Shown piece by piece: positions 7,027 through 16,198 of a DNA stretch of 64,000 bases (positions are counted from its first letter, which is position 1; each line of letters begins with the position of its first letter). Made by a program: the position numbers and the translations under genes. Source of the stretch: Phycisphaerae bacterium (GTDB taxonomy: Bacteria > Planctomycetota > Phycisphaerae > Phycisphaerales > SM1A02); the NCBI GenBank assembly GCA_016795035.1, contig JAEUIT010000031.1:99903-163902 (forward strand). The letters run 5' to 3'. The notes beneath the pieces are model-generated. The model had not been told where the DNA came from and searched no databases. It saw nothing but the letters and a program-made list of their open reading frames with translations.

Positions 7027-9569
7027 CAGCGGCCATCCTTCCGCGAGTGCCCTGCGTCCGCGCCGACGCGCGGCGTCACGTCGAACCGGGGCATGCCGAG
7101 CGCGATCGCGAGCACGGTCAGACTTGAGACCGGCATGAGGATCGCGGCCACCAGGGGATTGACGAGTCCGAAGAACGCCAACGCTCCGCCTGCGACGTTG
7201 TACGCGACGCTGACGACGAGGTTGACGCGAATGGCGCGCAGCGTGCGACGCGAACCGTCGAGCAGCCGCTCGAGCGGCGCGAGTCCGGGCCGCGCCAGGC
7301 AGGCGTCGGCGACGTGCATTGCCGACTGGGCGCCGTTGCGCACGGCGACGCCGACGTCCGCGGCCGCCATCGCCGCGAGATCGTTCACGCCGTCGCCGAC
7401 CATGACGACGGGCGACGCGAGGCCGCGATCGCGCACGAACGCGACCTTGCCTTCCGGAGAGACGCCGCCTGCAACGTCGTCGTCGCGCAGGCCGACCGCG
7501 CGGGCCACCGCTCGCGCGACGGCGACGTGATCGCCCGAGCACATCGTGACGCGCCAGCCCATCGCGCGCAGCTCGTCGATCGTGGCGCGTGCCTCGGGAC
7601 GGATCGGGTCGCCGACCGCCATCACGCACGACCACTCCGCGTTGCAGCCGACGAACACGGGGCTCTCGCCCCGGCCGAGGATCCGCGCGGCGGCGGCCGA
7701 CGCCCACGCCGGCGCGGGCCCGCAGGCTTCGGCAATGAACCCCTCGTTGCCGACGCGTACCACGATCGGCCCGTGCGCGTCGCCTTCGACGCGGCCTTCG
7801 ATGCCGCGGCCGGCGACCTCGCGCACGTCCGCGGGGGCCGGAAGCGCGCGAAGCGCCTCGGCTGCAACGTCGAGCGCGTGCTGCACGATCGCGGTCGCGA
7901 TCGGATGGGCGCTCGTCCGCTCGACGCATGCGGCGAGAACGGCGCCGAAGCGGTCGCCGTCGATCTCGGTCACGGCGATGCGGCCTTCGGTGATCGTGCC
8001 GGTCTTGTCGAGGACGACGGTGCCGGGCGTCGCGAGACGCTCGAGGACGTCGCCGCCCTTGACGAGCACGCCGACCCGCGCGGCCTTGCCGATGGCCGCG
8101 ACCACCGCAAGCGGGGTCGCGAGGCCGAGCGCGCACGGACACGTGACGACGAGAAGCGCGACCGTGCGACCGATCGCGACCGAGTGCCCGAGCGGCCAGG
8201 TCCACCAGAGCGTGAACGCGGCGGCGACGAGGACCCCCAGGAGGAACCAACCCGCGATGCGATCGGTGAGCTCGACGATCGGCGGCCTCCGGCTCGCCGC
8301 TTCCGTCACCATCGCGAGAAGCCGTCCGGCGCGCGTCTGCGCGCCTGCAACGCGGACAAGCACGCTGACCGGTCGGTCGACCGTGCGCGTGCCGGCCCAG
8401 ACGTCGGCGCCGTCGGCGATCGATTGCGGCCGCGACTCGCCGGTGAGAAGCGACAGGTCAAATCGCGCCGGAGCGTCGAGGAGCGTGCCGTCGCAGGGGA
8501 TCACTTCCCCGGCCGGAACGTCCACGACATCCCCCGGTGCGAGCGACTCGACCGGAACCTCGTCGACCGAGCCTTCGGCTCCGCGGCGACGCGCGACCGA
8601 CGGCACAAGCGACGTGATGAGTTCGACCTGCTGCCGCGCTCGACGTTGCTGCCGATACTGCACGAAGCGCCCAACGAGGAGCAGGAAGACGAGCATCGTC
8701 GCCGACTCGCAATAGATCGAGCCTTCGCCGAGGATCGTGTTGACGAGCCCGCTCGCCACGGCGCCGAAGATGCCGGTCGCGACGGGAATGTCGATGTGCG
8801 GCGTCCGCGTGCGGATGGCCGCGATGGCGTTCGCGAAGAAGACGCGCCCGGGACCGACGAGCGCGAGGATGGCGATGCCGACCGAGATCCACTGGAAGAA
8901 GAGCCGATACGCCGGCGCCATCGTCGCGAAGTAGCCGCTGTAGAGCGCGAACGCGACGGCCATCGAATTGCTCGCGAGGACGGCGGCGACGCCGATGCGC
9001 ACGAGCCACGCGCGATCGACGCCGCGTTCCTTGCGCTGCGCCGCAGGATCGAGCGGGGCGAGCAACTGGTAGCCGAGGCGATCGAAGCGTCGGGCAACCT
9101 CGCTCAAGGCGAGCGCCGCGGGATCCCAGTCGACGAACACCGCGTTGCGGCTCAGGTCGACGCGCACCGCCACGAGCCCCGGCGTGATCTTCGGCAGCGA
9201 TTCGAGGAGCCACACGCACGCGCCGCAGTGCAGGCCGTCGATGCGGAGCTCCGTGTGCGAACGTTCGGGCGTGATCGCCCGCGCGTACTTCTCGAGGAAG
9301 ATCGGCTGGTCGAAGTGGCCGAACTTCCGGTTCGTGACCGTGGCCGAACGGCGCTCGCGCGCCTCATGGTCGCGGGCGGCGAGGTCGTAGTAGCGCTCGA
9401 GTCCGCACGCATGCAGTGAGTGCCACACGGCCTTGCAGCCTTCGCAGCAGAACTGCTGCTCGTGTCCCTGCTCGACGAGGCCGGGCGGAACCGGCAGGCC
9501 GCAGTGCGAGCAGTCGCACCGCTTCGCGGGGACGGATCGCGTGTTCGTGACGTCCGAGGTGATGGTCAT
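7026..9569 (-). CDS. ccoI: Copper-translocating P1B-type ATPase CcoI/FixI
   Basis: The 847-residue protein has an N-terminal Cys cluster (Cys18, 20, 23, 41, 42, 45), an HMA domain with GLHCGAC (Cys115, Cys118), membrane segments, the metal-translocation CPC motif (477-479), the phosphorylation motif DKTGT (521-525) and the hinge GDGVND. CcoI exports copper to the periplasm for assembly of the cbb3 haem-copper centre. The ATG at 9569 follows the DsbD-like gene by 11 bp. Position inside the cco operon and the N-terminal Cys domain separate it from general CopA pumps. Confidence 0.93.
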   Translation of the reverse strand: MTITSDVTNTRSVPAKRCDCSHCGLPVPPGLVEQGHEQQFCCEGCKAVWHSLHACGLERYYDLAARDHEARERRSATVTNRKFGHFDQPIFLEKYARAITPERSHTELRIDGLHCGACVWLLESLPKITPGLVAVRVDLSRNAVFVDWDPAALALSEVARRFDRLGYQLLAPLDPAAQRKERGVDRAWLVRIGVAAVLASNSMAVAFALYSGYFATMAPAYRLFFQWISVGIAILALVGPGRVFFANAIAAIRTRTPHIDIPVATGIFGAVASGLVNTILGEGSIYCESATMLVFLLLVGRFVQYRQQRRARQQVELITSLVPSVARRRGAEGSVDEVPVESLAPGDVVDVPAGEVIPCDGTLLDAPARFDLSLLTGESRPQSIADGADVWAGTRTVDRPVSVLVRVAGAQTRAGRLLAMVTEAASRRPPIVELTDRIAGWFLLGVLVAAAFTLWWTWPLGHSVAIGRTVALLVVTCPCALGLATPLAVVAAIGKAARVGVLVKGGDVLERLATPGTVVLDKTGTITEGRIAVTEIDGDRFGAVLAACVERTSAHPIATAIVQHALDVAAEALRALPAPADVREVAGRGIEGRVEGDAHGPIVVRVGNEGFIAEACGPAPAWASAAAARILGRGESPVFVGCNAEWSCVMAVGDPIRPEARATIDELRAMGWRVTMCSGDHVAVARAVARAVGLRDDDVAGGVSPEGKVAFVRDRGLASPVVMVGDGVNDLAAMAAADVGVAVRNGAQSAMHVADACLARPGLAPLERLLDGSRRTLRAIRVNLVVSVAYNVAGGALAFFGLVNPLVAAILMPVSSLTVLAIALGMPRFDVTPRVGADAGHSRKDGR

Positions 9570-9580
9570 CGTGTCCTCGA

Positions 9581-10438
9581 TCAGGGTTTCGCGTCGCGCG
9601 CCTCTTCGGCGGCGCGTGCGGCCTCGTCCTCGCGGCAACACGCGGGAATCTCGTTCTCGGCCGCGTCGACGCGCCCGAGCGCTGTCTCTTCGTCGCTCGC
9701 GGAATCCGAGGAGTCGGCGATGCGGGTCGTCGTGAAGGCCGCCACCTGCGACGCGAGCGGCCCGCGAACGAGCGCGACGTGCAGGCCGGCCGCGACCATG
9801 ACGGTGCCGGCGATGATGGGAAGCGCGCGACCGAGCCTGCCGGCTGCAACGCGGACCCCAGCGGCGACGGCGGCGAGCGCGGGAACGGTGCCCATCCAGA
9901 AGGCAGCCATGACGAGCGCGCCGGCGAGCGGGCCCCCCGCACCGGCGGCGACGGCCGCGAATGCATAGAGCCAGCCGCACGGGAGAAGCGGCGTCACCAG
10001 GCCGATGACGAGCGCGCGCCGCAACGGCGAGAGATCGAAGGCGCGGCGATGGACCCCGCGGACGATCGTGAGGAGGAACCCGGGCACGGGCATGCGCGGC
10101 ATGCGCGCGCCGGACATCCGGAAGAGCGTGGCGGCGCCGACGAGGGCGATCGTCAGGCCCGCGAGGAGGCTCGCGATGCGCTGCACGCCGACGAGTCCGC
10201 CGCCGAGGTTGAGCGCGGCGCCGAGCGCGCCGGCGATGGCGCCGAGCGCGACGTAGGAGAGAAGGCGGCCACCGTGGTACGCGGTCTGCGTTGCAGCCAG
10301 GGACGGGCGCTTCTCGTCGCCGAAGCCGGCCGTGAAGGCCACGAGCGCCCCGCACATGCCGGCGCAGTGCAGGCTTCCGAGGACGCTTGCCAGCAACGTG
10401 GTGCCGGCGAGGAGGATCGCGGGATTCGTGGGCGTCAT
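9581..10438 (-). CDS. DsbD-like (UreH/TauE-type) membrane protein of cco operon
   Basis: A 285-residue polytopic protein of the DsbD_2 (cytochrome c biogenesis transmembrane) family with the hallmark LGSLHCAGMCG near residues 20-30 and about six membrane helices. Such proteins sit between ccoH/ccoI in many cco clusters, often annotated as sulfite exporter TauE/SafE or copper-related; a role in copper or thiol delivery to the oxidase is likely but not proven. Its ATG lies 22 bp after the ccoH stop. The C-terminal part is charged and carries a CCRED motif. Confidence 0.85.
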   Translation of the reverse strand: MTPTNPAILLAGTTLLASVLGSLHCAGMCGALVAFTAGFGDEKRPSLAATQTAYHGGRLLSYVALGAIAGALGAALNLGGGLVGVQRIASLLAGLTIALVGAATLFRMSGARMPRMPVPGFLLTIVRGVHRRAFDLSPLRRALVIGLVTPLLPCGWLYAFAAVAAGAGGPLAGALVMAAFWMGTVPALAAVAAGVRVAAGRLGRALPIIAGTVMVAAGLHVALVRGPLASQVAAFTTTRIADSSDSASDEETALGRVDAAENEIPACCREDEAARAAEEARDAKP

Positions 10439-10460
10439 GGCCAGACTCGCTGCGTGCCGC

Positions 10461-10952
10461 TCAGTTCGTGCGCTTCGCGAATTCGATGGTCCGTCGGAAG
10501 CTGTCGGTGTAGCGCTGCTCGCCGCGCTCGACGTCGACCCGGAACTCCCACTGCCCCGCGAGCTTCAGCGGAACGTCGCCGGCGAATTGGCCTTCGCGCT
10601 CGCGGCCGAGGTCGAAGCTCACGCGCATGTCCGCGTTGCGGATCGGGATCGCCTGGACGTGCACGGACTCGACCGGAATCGGAATCCCGTGCTTGTCCTT
10701 GATCGAGAGGTTGAGGCGCGGATGTCCGTTCTCGCCCGGGCCGAGATCGGGCGACACGACCCACCCGAGCTTCTCGTTCGCCGCGAGCTGCTCCTGCACC
10801 TCGCTCCAGTGCTTGCCCTGCTCGTAGTAGTCGGGCTCGACGCCCAGCGAATGCCCGCGCACGGCGAGCGTGACGGTGAGGAACGCGGTCACGACGGAAC
10901 CGCCGAGCAGCAACACGGGAACGAACATCCAACGATCGCGAATGAGATTCAT
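10461..10952 (-). CDS. ccoH: cbb3 oxidase accessory protein CcoH/FixH
   Basis: A 163-residue protein with one N-terminal membrane anchor (residues 9-32) and a periplasmic beta-rich FixH domain, including the family-typical VEPDYYEQGKHW stretch. FixH/CcoH interacts with the oxidase and with CcoI during assembly. It begins 2 bp after the ccoG stop and is translated from ATG at 10952. Confidence 0.9.
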   Translation of the reverse strand: MNLIRDRWMFVPVLLLGGSVVTAFLTVTLAVRGHSLGVEPDYYEQGKHWSEVQEQLAANEKLGWVVSPDLGPGENGHPRLNLSIKDKHGIPIPVESVHVQAIPIRNADMRVSFDLGREREGQFAGDVPLKLAGQWEFRVDVERGEQRYTDSFRRTIEFAKRTN

Positions 10953-10954
10953 GG

Positions 10955-12445
10955 CTACTTCTTGCCGTTGGCGAATGGACCGATGATCGAGAAGGACTGC
11001 GTCTCGTCGTACGACTTGCCGTCCGCAACGCGGAGCGCCACGGACCGGCGGCCGTTCGAGAAGTCGCTCGGCTGCGAGAGAATGTGAAGCGTGGCGACGG
11101 CGTTCGAGTGCGGCTGCACGTCGAGCGTGACGGGCTCGCGCAGTTGCGTGCCGTCGACGCCGACGATCGAATACGTCCGGACGTCGGAGGTGCGGTTGTC
11201 GACGCGCACGCGGAGGAGGTTCGTGACGCCGCCGTCGGCGGCCACCGTGTAGGGCGTGCCCTCCGCGCGGAGCTGCACGACCATCGCATCCTTGCGGGTG
11301 AGGAGGATCGCCAGGAACGCGCTGATCGCGAGCGCGAGGATCGTGGGGTACACGATCACGCGGAGCCGGAATCGCTTGCGCGGCGTGCGCTCGAGCCGAT
11401 TCTGCGACGAGTAGCGGATGAGGCCCGTCGGCCGGCCGAGCTTCGTCATCACGGCGTCGCAGGCATCGATGCACTGGGCGCAGTGGATGCACTCGAGCTG
11501 AAGGCCGTCGCGGATGTCGATACCGGTCGGGCACGTCTGCACGCAGAGCGTGCAGTCGACGCAGTCCGAGCGACGATCGTCGAGGGCGACGCGCTCGTCG
11601 GCGTCCTTCGGCTTCCGCTTCATGCGCGGCTCGCCGCGCACCTTGTCGTACCCCACGATGATCGAGTCGCGGTCGAGGAGGACGGACTGGAATCGGCCGT
11701 ACGGACAGACGAGGGTGCAGAGCTGCTCGCGGTAGAAGCAGAAGTCGAACATCATCAGGCCGGTCACGAACGCGAACGTGATGAACGCGGTCGGATGCTG
11801 AAACGGAGAGCCGAACGTCCACTCGACGAGGCGATCGGTGCCGACGAAGTACGCGAGGAACGTGTTCGCGAGGTGAGCGCTCACGACGAGGAACACCGCA
11901 TACATCGCGACGCGCCGCCAGCCCGCGACCGACGCCTTCGCGTTGCCGTACGCCTTGCCGAGGAAGAACCGCTCGATCGGGCGGTAGACGAACTCCATGT
12001 ACACCGTCTGCGGACACGCCCAACCGCACCACACACGGCCGAAGAGCGCGGTCAGGAGGAAGATCCCGACGAAGAGGCTGATCATGAGAAGCGCGAGGAG
12101 CAGCGTGTCGGTCGGACGGAAGATCCCGCCGAGAATCACGAAGCGGCGCGTCATGATGTCGAGCAGGATCGGCGGCTCGCCGTTGATGCGCAGCCACGGA
12201 ATGGCCGCGAACACGACGATCAGGATCCACGCCACGATGCGGCGGCGTTGCCAATGGGTGCCAGGCGAGACCTTCGGCTGAAGCCATCGGCGCGAGCCGT
12301 CGGGGTTGAGCGTCGAGAGGACGCGCCCTTCGGGCTTGGCGAACGGCCCCTCCTCACGCGCCGGCGGAGCGCCGGCCGTGGCCTGCGCGCGCAACTCGTG
12401 CGTGAACTGCGGGAGCGAGATGCTGATGGGCTGGGCCTGGGACAT
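10955..12445 (-). CDS. ccoG: cbb3 oxidase assembly cupric reductase CcoG/FixG
   Basis: The 496-residue protein has several membrane helices with GRVWCGWACPQTVYMEF (NapH/CcoG-type), then two ferredoxin-like clusters (CTLCVQTCPTGIDIRDG, CIHCAQCIDACD) and a C-terminal FixG immunoglobulin-like domain. CcoG reduces Cu(II) and helps deliver copper to the oxidase. Length and domain order are normal. The start at 12445 is 30 bp downstream of ccoP. Confidence 0.94.
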   Translation of the reverse strand: MSQAQPISISLPQFTHELRAQATAGAPPAREEGPFAKPEGRVLSTLNPDGSRRWLQPKVSPGTHWQRRRIVAWILIVVFAAIPWLRINGEPPILLDIMTRRFVILGGIFRPTDTLLLALLMISLFVGIFLLTALFGRVWCGWACPQTVYMEFVYRPIERFFLGKAYGNAKASVAGWRRVAMYAVFLVVSAHLANTFLAYFVGTDRLVEWTFGSPFQHPTAFITFAFVTGLMMFDFCFYREQLCTLVCPYGRFQSVLLDRDSIIVGYDKVRGEPRMKRKPKDADERVALDDRRSDCVDCTLCVQTCPTGIDIRDGLQLECIHCAQCIDACDAVMTKLGRPTGLIRYSSQNRLERTPRKRFRLRVIVYPTILALAISAFLAILLTRKDAMVVQLRAEGTPYTVAADGGVTNLLRVRVDNRTSDVRTYSIVGVDGTQLREPVTLDVQPHSNAVATLHILSQPSDFSNGRRSVALRVADGKSYDETQSFSIIGPFANGKK

Positions 12446-12475
12446 GGGTCAATGCTCGAGCGGATCGAGCCGCTG

Positions 12476-13114
12476 TCACTTCGTCGGCGCCGCCGAACCA
12501 CTCGGCGTTGCAGGCGCCTCGACCTTGGGCCAAGGCTCGATCACGGAGCCTTGTGCCTCCTTCGCGCTTCCCGGTTTCGTGCCGCGCAGGTTTGCGACGT
12601 ACGACGCGAGAAGAAGGACCTGCTGCTTCGAGAATCGCTTGCCCCATTCGGGCATGCCCTTGCCCGGCACGCCGTTCGTGATGACGCGGAAGATGTCCTC
12701 CGGGGTCTTCACGTTGATGTAGGCGTCGTCGGTGAGATTGGGGCCGGTGAGGCCGCCGCCCTCGGGACCGTGGCACGTCGCGCAGTTGCCCTTGAAGAGC
12801 GCCGCGCCGCCCATGCGAAGCTCCGGGCGCTCGACGAGCGTCAGGATCGTGGGCGTGTCGGCCTCGACGTCGCCGAGCTGCGCCGCGAGGATCGCGCCGT
12901 ACTCGCCGACCTCGGCTTCATAGTTGTCGTTGAGCGAGGACCCGACACCGAGGTGATAGAAGAAGAAGTACGGACCTGCCGCGAGGATCGTGAGCCAGAA
13001 GATCGACGTCCACCAGAACGGCATGGGGTTGTCGTACTCGCGGATCCCGTCGTAGTTGGACGAAAGGAGCACGGGTTCGCGCGGCGCGGTCGGAGTTGGC
13101 GTTTGGTTAGCCAT
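12476..13114 (-). CDS. ccoP: cbb3 oxidase subunit III, mono-haem CcoP
   Basis: The N-terminus has the FixP_N signature (YDGIREYDNPMPFWW, residues 21-35) and one membrane helix, followed by a single cytochrome c domain with CATCH at 111-115 and Met ligand in KGMPEW. Classical CcoP carries two CXXCH haem sites in about 300 residues; this one has 212 residues and only one site. It passes electrons from the donor to CcoO. The ATG overlaps the end of ccoQ by 8 bp. The C-terminus is a short Pro/Ala-rich tail. Confidence 0.9.
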   Translation of the reverse strand: MANQTPTPTAPREPVLLSSNYDGIREYDNPMPFWWTSIFWLTILAAGPYFFFYHLGVGSSLNDNYEAEVGEYGAILAAQLGDVEADTPTILTLVERPELRMGGAALFKGNCATCHGPEGGGLTGPNLTDDAYINVKTPEDIFRVITNGVPGKGMPEWGKRFSKQQVLLLASYVANLRGTKPGSAKEAQGSVIEPWPKVEAPATPSGSAAPTK

Positions 13115-13310
13115 TGGACTTTTCCTGCGACTGACGGATTCGAGGTTCCACGGGATTCACGTCATCGAGCGGCATGCGGGCGTCGCGCGCCCAGCGGCCG
13201 TTCCTGCCTGCAACGTAGAGCCAGATCAGGATTCCGATGAAGAGCGAGAAGAAGAAGAGAAGCGAGACGACAGCGGGGATCGAGGTCTCCGCGAGGATGA
13301 GCGCGTGCAT
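13107..13310 (-). CDS. ccoQ: cbb3 oxidase small subunit CcoQ
   Basis: A 67-residue protein with a single membrane helix (about 12-34) followed by a basic linker, placed between ccoNO and ccoP. Its start is 1 bp after the ccoNO stop and its end overlaps ccoP. Size, topology and position match CcoQ/FixQ, which stabilises the complex. Sequence similarity across CcoQ proteins is weak, so context carries most of the weight. Confidence 0.8.
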   Translation of the reverse strand: MHALILAETSIPAVVSLLFFFSLFIGILIWLYVAGRNGRWARDARMPLDDVNPVEPRIRQSQEKSNG

Positions 13311-13311
13311 G

Positions 13312-15660
13312 TCACTCACCTCCCCTGTCGCTCGGCACGCCGACCGGGCCTTCGGTCGGTCGCGCGCTCGTGGCGGTCGGGCTCGGCATGCCGGCGATCG
13401 CCGGTTCCGCCGCCGGAACCGCGACGGGCTTGTTGAGGTCGGTGCCGAGTCGCATGAGGTACGCGATGAGCGCGATCGCCTGACGATCTTCGACACCGGT
13501 CGGGCCGGTCTCGGCCGCGAGCTTCGCGGCGATCTCCTTGGCCTGCGCCCGCGCGAGCTCCTCGGCGTTGGCGACGTCGGCATCGGTGTACGGAACGCCG
13601 AGCGCCTTGAGCGCCTGCACCGAGGCGCCGATCTTCCCGAAGTTCAACTCCTTCGCGAGGAGATGCGGGTACGGCGGCATGATCGAGCCGGGGCTCGTGT
13701 CGGTCGGCAGCGCGAAGTGACGCCAGTGCCAGAGCGGTGACGACTTCGTCGTGCCGATGCGGGCGAGATCCGGACCGATGCGGCGCGAGCCCCAGAGGAA
13801 CGGGTGGTCGTAGACGAACTCGCCGGCCTTCGAATACTCGCCGTAGCGCTCGGTCTCGGCGCGCATCGGGCGGATCATCTGCGAGTGGCAGTTGACGCAG
13901 CCTTCGGAGACGTAGATGTCGCGGCCGGCGCACTCGAGCGGCGTGAGCGGCGTGACCGTCGCGATCGTGGCGATGTCCGAGCGACGCGTGAACATCGGGA
14001 TGATCTCGAAGAGCGACGCGCTGATGACGCCGATGCCGACCATCACCGTGAAGACGAGCGGAAGCCCTTCCCACGTGCGGTGCCAACGGAGTTGCGCGAA
14101 GACGTCGAGCTTGCGCGCGAAGTTCGTGACCGAACCCTGGGGCAGCTTGGACGGCGGAAGCGGCGGTTCACGGAAGCCTGCCGTGAGCGGCGCGGCCTCA
14201 TGCACCGGCACGTCGTAGACGGCGGGGCGGCGCATCCAGGTCATGATCACGTTCACGAGGCAGAGGACCGCGCCGACGAGGTAGAGCGTGCCGCCGAGGA
14301 CGCGAATCCAATAGAACGGGATGAGGATCGTGAGCGTCTCGATGAAGTCGGGGTATTCGAGCACGCCCTGTGCGTTGAACGACCGCCACATGAGGCCTTG
14401 CGTGAGGCCCGCGGCGTAGATCGGGATCACGTAGAGAAGGATGCCGATGGTGCCGATCCAGAAGTGGAGACCGACCCACGACGGCTTCGCGACGTCGGTC
14501 TGGAAGAGCCGCGGCAAGAGCCAATACACCATGCCGAAGCTCATGAAGCCGACCCAGCCGAGCGCGCCGGCGTGCACGTGGGCGATCGTCCAGTCGGTGT
14601 AGTGGCTGAGCGCGTTGACGCTCTTCACCGAGAGGAGCGGGCCTTCGAACGTCGACATGCCGTAGAAGGTCACGCCGACGACGAAGAACTTGAGAATCGG
14701 ATCGGTGGCGACGCGGTTCCAGGCGCCGCGAAGCGTGAGCAGGCCGTTGAGCATGCCGCCCCACGACGGCATCCACAGCATCACGCTGAAGAGCATGCCG
14801 AGCGTCGACGCCCATTCGGGAACGGCCGTGTAGTGGAGGTGGTGCGGGCCCGCCCAGATGTAGATGAAGACGATCGTCCAGAAGTGCACGATCGAGAGCC
14901 GGTACGAGAACACCGGACGATCGGCGGCCTTCGGGAGGAAGTAGTACATGAGGCCGAGGAACGGCGTCGTGAGGAAGAACGCGACGGCGTTGTGGCCATA
15001 CCACCACTGCATGAACGCGTCCTGCGAGCCCGCGTAGATCGAGTAGCTCTTGAGCGCGCCGGCCGGCATCACCAGGTTGTTGAAGATGTAGAGGATCGCG
15101 ATCGCGACGACCGTCGCGATGTAGAACCAGATGGCAACGTAGAGATGGCGTTCGCGGCGGACCGCCAGCGTGCCGAAGTAATTCACCGCGAAGACAACCC
15201 ACACGAGGACGACCGCGATGTCGATCGGCCACTCGAGTTCGGCGTACTCCTTGGCCTGGGTGAGGCCGAGCGGCAGCGTGAGCGCCGCCGACACGATGAT
15301 GAGCTGCCACCCCCAGAAGTGGATTCGCGACAAGAGGTCGCTGAACATCCGGGTCTTCAGCAACCGCTGCGACGAGTAGTAGATCGCCGCGAACACCGCG
15401 TTGCCGGCGAACGCGAAGATCACCGCGTTCGTGTGCAAGGGACGCAGGCGCCCGAAGCTCGTCCACTCGCTCCCCTGGAGCGAGAGGTTGAACATCGGAT
15501 TGACCATCTGGAGGGCGATGATGACGCCGACCAGCATGCCGACGACGCCCCAGACGACCGTCGCCATGACGAACTTGCGAACGACGTCGTCGTCGTACGT
15601 GAAGCGCTCGAGGCCCGCAGATGCGGTGCCAGCGCTAGCGATACTCGCGTGCGAACTCAT
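13312..15660 (-). CDS. ccoNO: Fused cbb3 cytochrome c oxidase subunits CcoN-CcoO
   Basis: Residues 1-490 are CcoN, the haem b/b3-CuB catalytic subunit of about 12 membrane helices, with haem and copper ligands in RPLHTNAVIF, YGHNAV and HVHAGALGW. Residues 545-735 are CcoO, a membrane-anchored mono-haem cytochrome c with GCVNCHSQMIRP and Met ligand GSIMPPYPH. The two are normally separate genes; a fused ccoNO is known from Bacteroidota and some other phyla. The enzyme reduces O2 at low tension and pumps protons. GGAGAG lies 8-10 nt before the ATG, and a good promoter sits about 165 nt upstream. Confidence 0.95.
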   Translation of the reverse strand: MSSHASIASAGTASAGLERFTYDDDVVRKFVMATVVWGVVGMLVGVIIALQMVNPMFNLSLQGSEWTSFGRLRPLHTNAVIFAFAGNAVFAAIYYSSQRLLKTRMFSDLLSRIHFWGWQLIIVSAALTLPLGLTQAKEYAELEWPIDIAVVLVWVVFAVNYFGTLAVRRERHLYVAIWFYIATVVAIAILYIFNNLVMPAGALKSYSIYAGSQDAFMQWWYGHNAVAFFLTTPFLGLMYYFLPKAADRPVFSYRLSIVHFWTIVFIYIWAGPHHLHYTAVPEWASTLGMLFSVMLWMPSWGGMLNGLLTLRGAWNRVATDPILKFFVVGVTFYGMSTFEGPLLSVKSVNALSHYTDWTIAHVHAGALGWVGFMSFGMVYWLLPRLFQTDVAKPSWVGLHFWIGTIGILLYVIPIYAAGLTQGLMWRSFNAQGVLEYPDFIETLTILIPFYWIRVLGGTLYLVGAVLCLVNVIMTWMRRPAVYDVPVHEAAPLTAGFREPPLPPSKLPQGSVTNFARKLDVFAQLRWHRTWEGLPLVFTVMVGIGVISASLFEIIPMFTRRSDIATIATVTPLTPLECAGRDIYVSEGCVNCHSQMIRPMRAETERYGEYSKAGEFVYDHPFLWGSRRIGPDLARIGTTKSSPLWHWRHFALPTDTSPGSIMPPYPHLLAKELNFGKIGASVQALKALGVPYTDADVANAEELARAQAKEIAAKLAAETGPTGVEDRQAIALIAYLMRLGTDLNKPVAVPAAEPAIAGMPSPTATSARPTEGPVGVPSDRGGE

Positions 15661-15829
15661 ATGGACTCTCCGTGATCCAGGCTGGGCGGCTGAGTGAGAG
15701 ATCTCAGGAAACGCCGAGCGACAATTCCGGGTTTCAAGGCTTGCACGTCGTCCCGCGACTCGTCGCGGAGCAGACTTCCGAGGAATCTCAGCGAAAGGCC
15801 GTGTACGCCTCTTGCGTGAATTGACGACC

Positions 15830-15858
15830 TTTATATCATTGATTCATCGGCATGTCGA
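15830..15858 (-). promoter_or_regulatory. Sigma-70-like promoter of cbb3 operon
   Basis: On the minus strand TCGACA (15858-15853) and TATAAA (15835-15830) are exactly 17 nt apart in the only A+T-rich part of this gap. Transcription would begin near 15823 and give a leader of about 160 nt. I searched for an FNR/ANR box (TTGAT-N4-ATCAA) at the expected place and found no convincing match. Confidence 0.6.
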
Positions 15859-16115
15859 GGGTTGACGATCACTCGTCGCCAAAAACTGCCGAAGTTTGGT
15901 CGGTTGCGTGGTGAGGACCGCCGCCGGTGGGCTGCGGAAGTCGCGTTTGCACCACGGGAATCGCGTTTCTTGGCCCACATCGACCGTCGCGCGCGTTGCC
16001 GTCGTCGCGACGTACTGGCTCGACAACTCTCTCGTGAACCCCGCACCGGATAACGCTCTGTCTGCCTATGACCGCAATCAGCGCGCGGCCTTGGGTGTAC
16101 TGTCTTCTTCTGAAC

Positions 16116-16140
16116 CCGGATCTTTGGATCTTTTATCCGG
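16116..16140. promoter_or_regulatory. Candidate operator: CCGGAT-N13-ATCCGG inverted repeat
   Basis: A perfect 6-bp inverted repeat with A/T-rich centre (including a doubled GGATCTTT) lies about 60 bp before the Rrf2-family start codon. Rrf2 proteins usually autoregulate through such dyads. Binding is inference from position and symmetry. Confidence 0.35.
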
Positions 16141-16198
16141 CAGTGATCACGCGGGTGACGACTCGACCGCCCATACGGCTCTCTCGGGAATCCACGAC

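Larger units (their letters stand above)
15661..16198. other. Divergent regulatory region between ccoNO and the Rrf2 gene
   Basis: This 538-bp gap holds the cbb3 promoter and, near 16116-16140, an A+T-rich inverted repeat. A frame from 15896 runs into the regulator gene, but its upstream part shows no protein-like composition, so I treat the gap as non-coding. Confidence 0.6.

Noticed and set aside
7314..9419. Long open frame on the plus strand (701 codons)
   Set aside because: It is antisense to ccoI, which has all P1B-ATPase motifs; the translation is Arg/Asp-rich without any domain. High G+C makes such shadow frames common.
11084..15675. Two long plus-strand frames (718 and 623 codons) opposite ccoG/ccoP and ccoNO
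   Set aside because: Composition (Arg, Glu, Asp, His rich) is that of a reverse-complement shadow; the minus-strand genes are certain.
15822..15880. FNR/ANR box at the cbb3 promoter
   Set aside because: TTGAC and TTGATTCATC are present but no half-site pair matches TTGAT-N4-ATCAA well.
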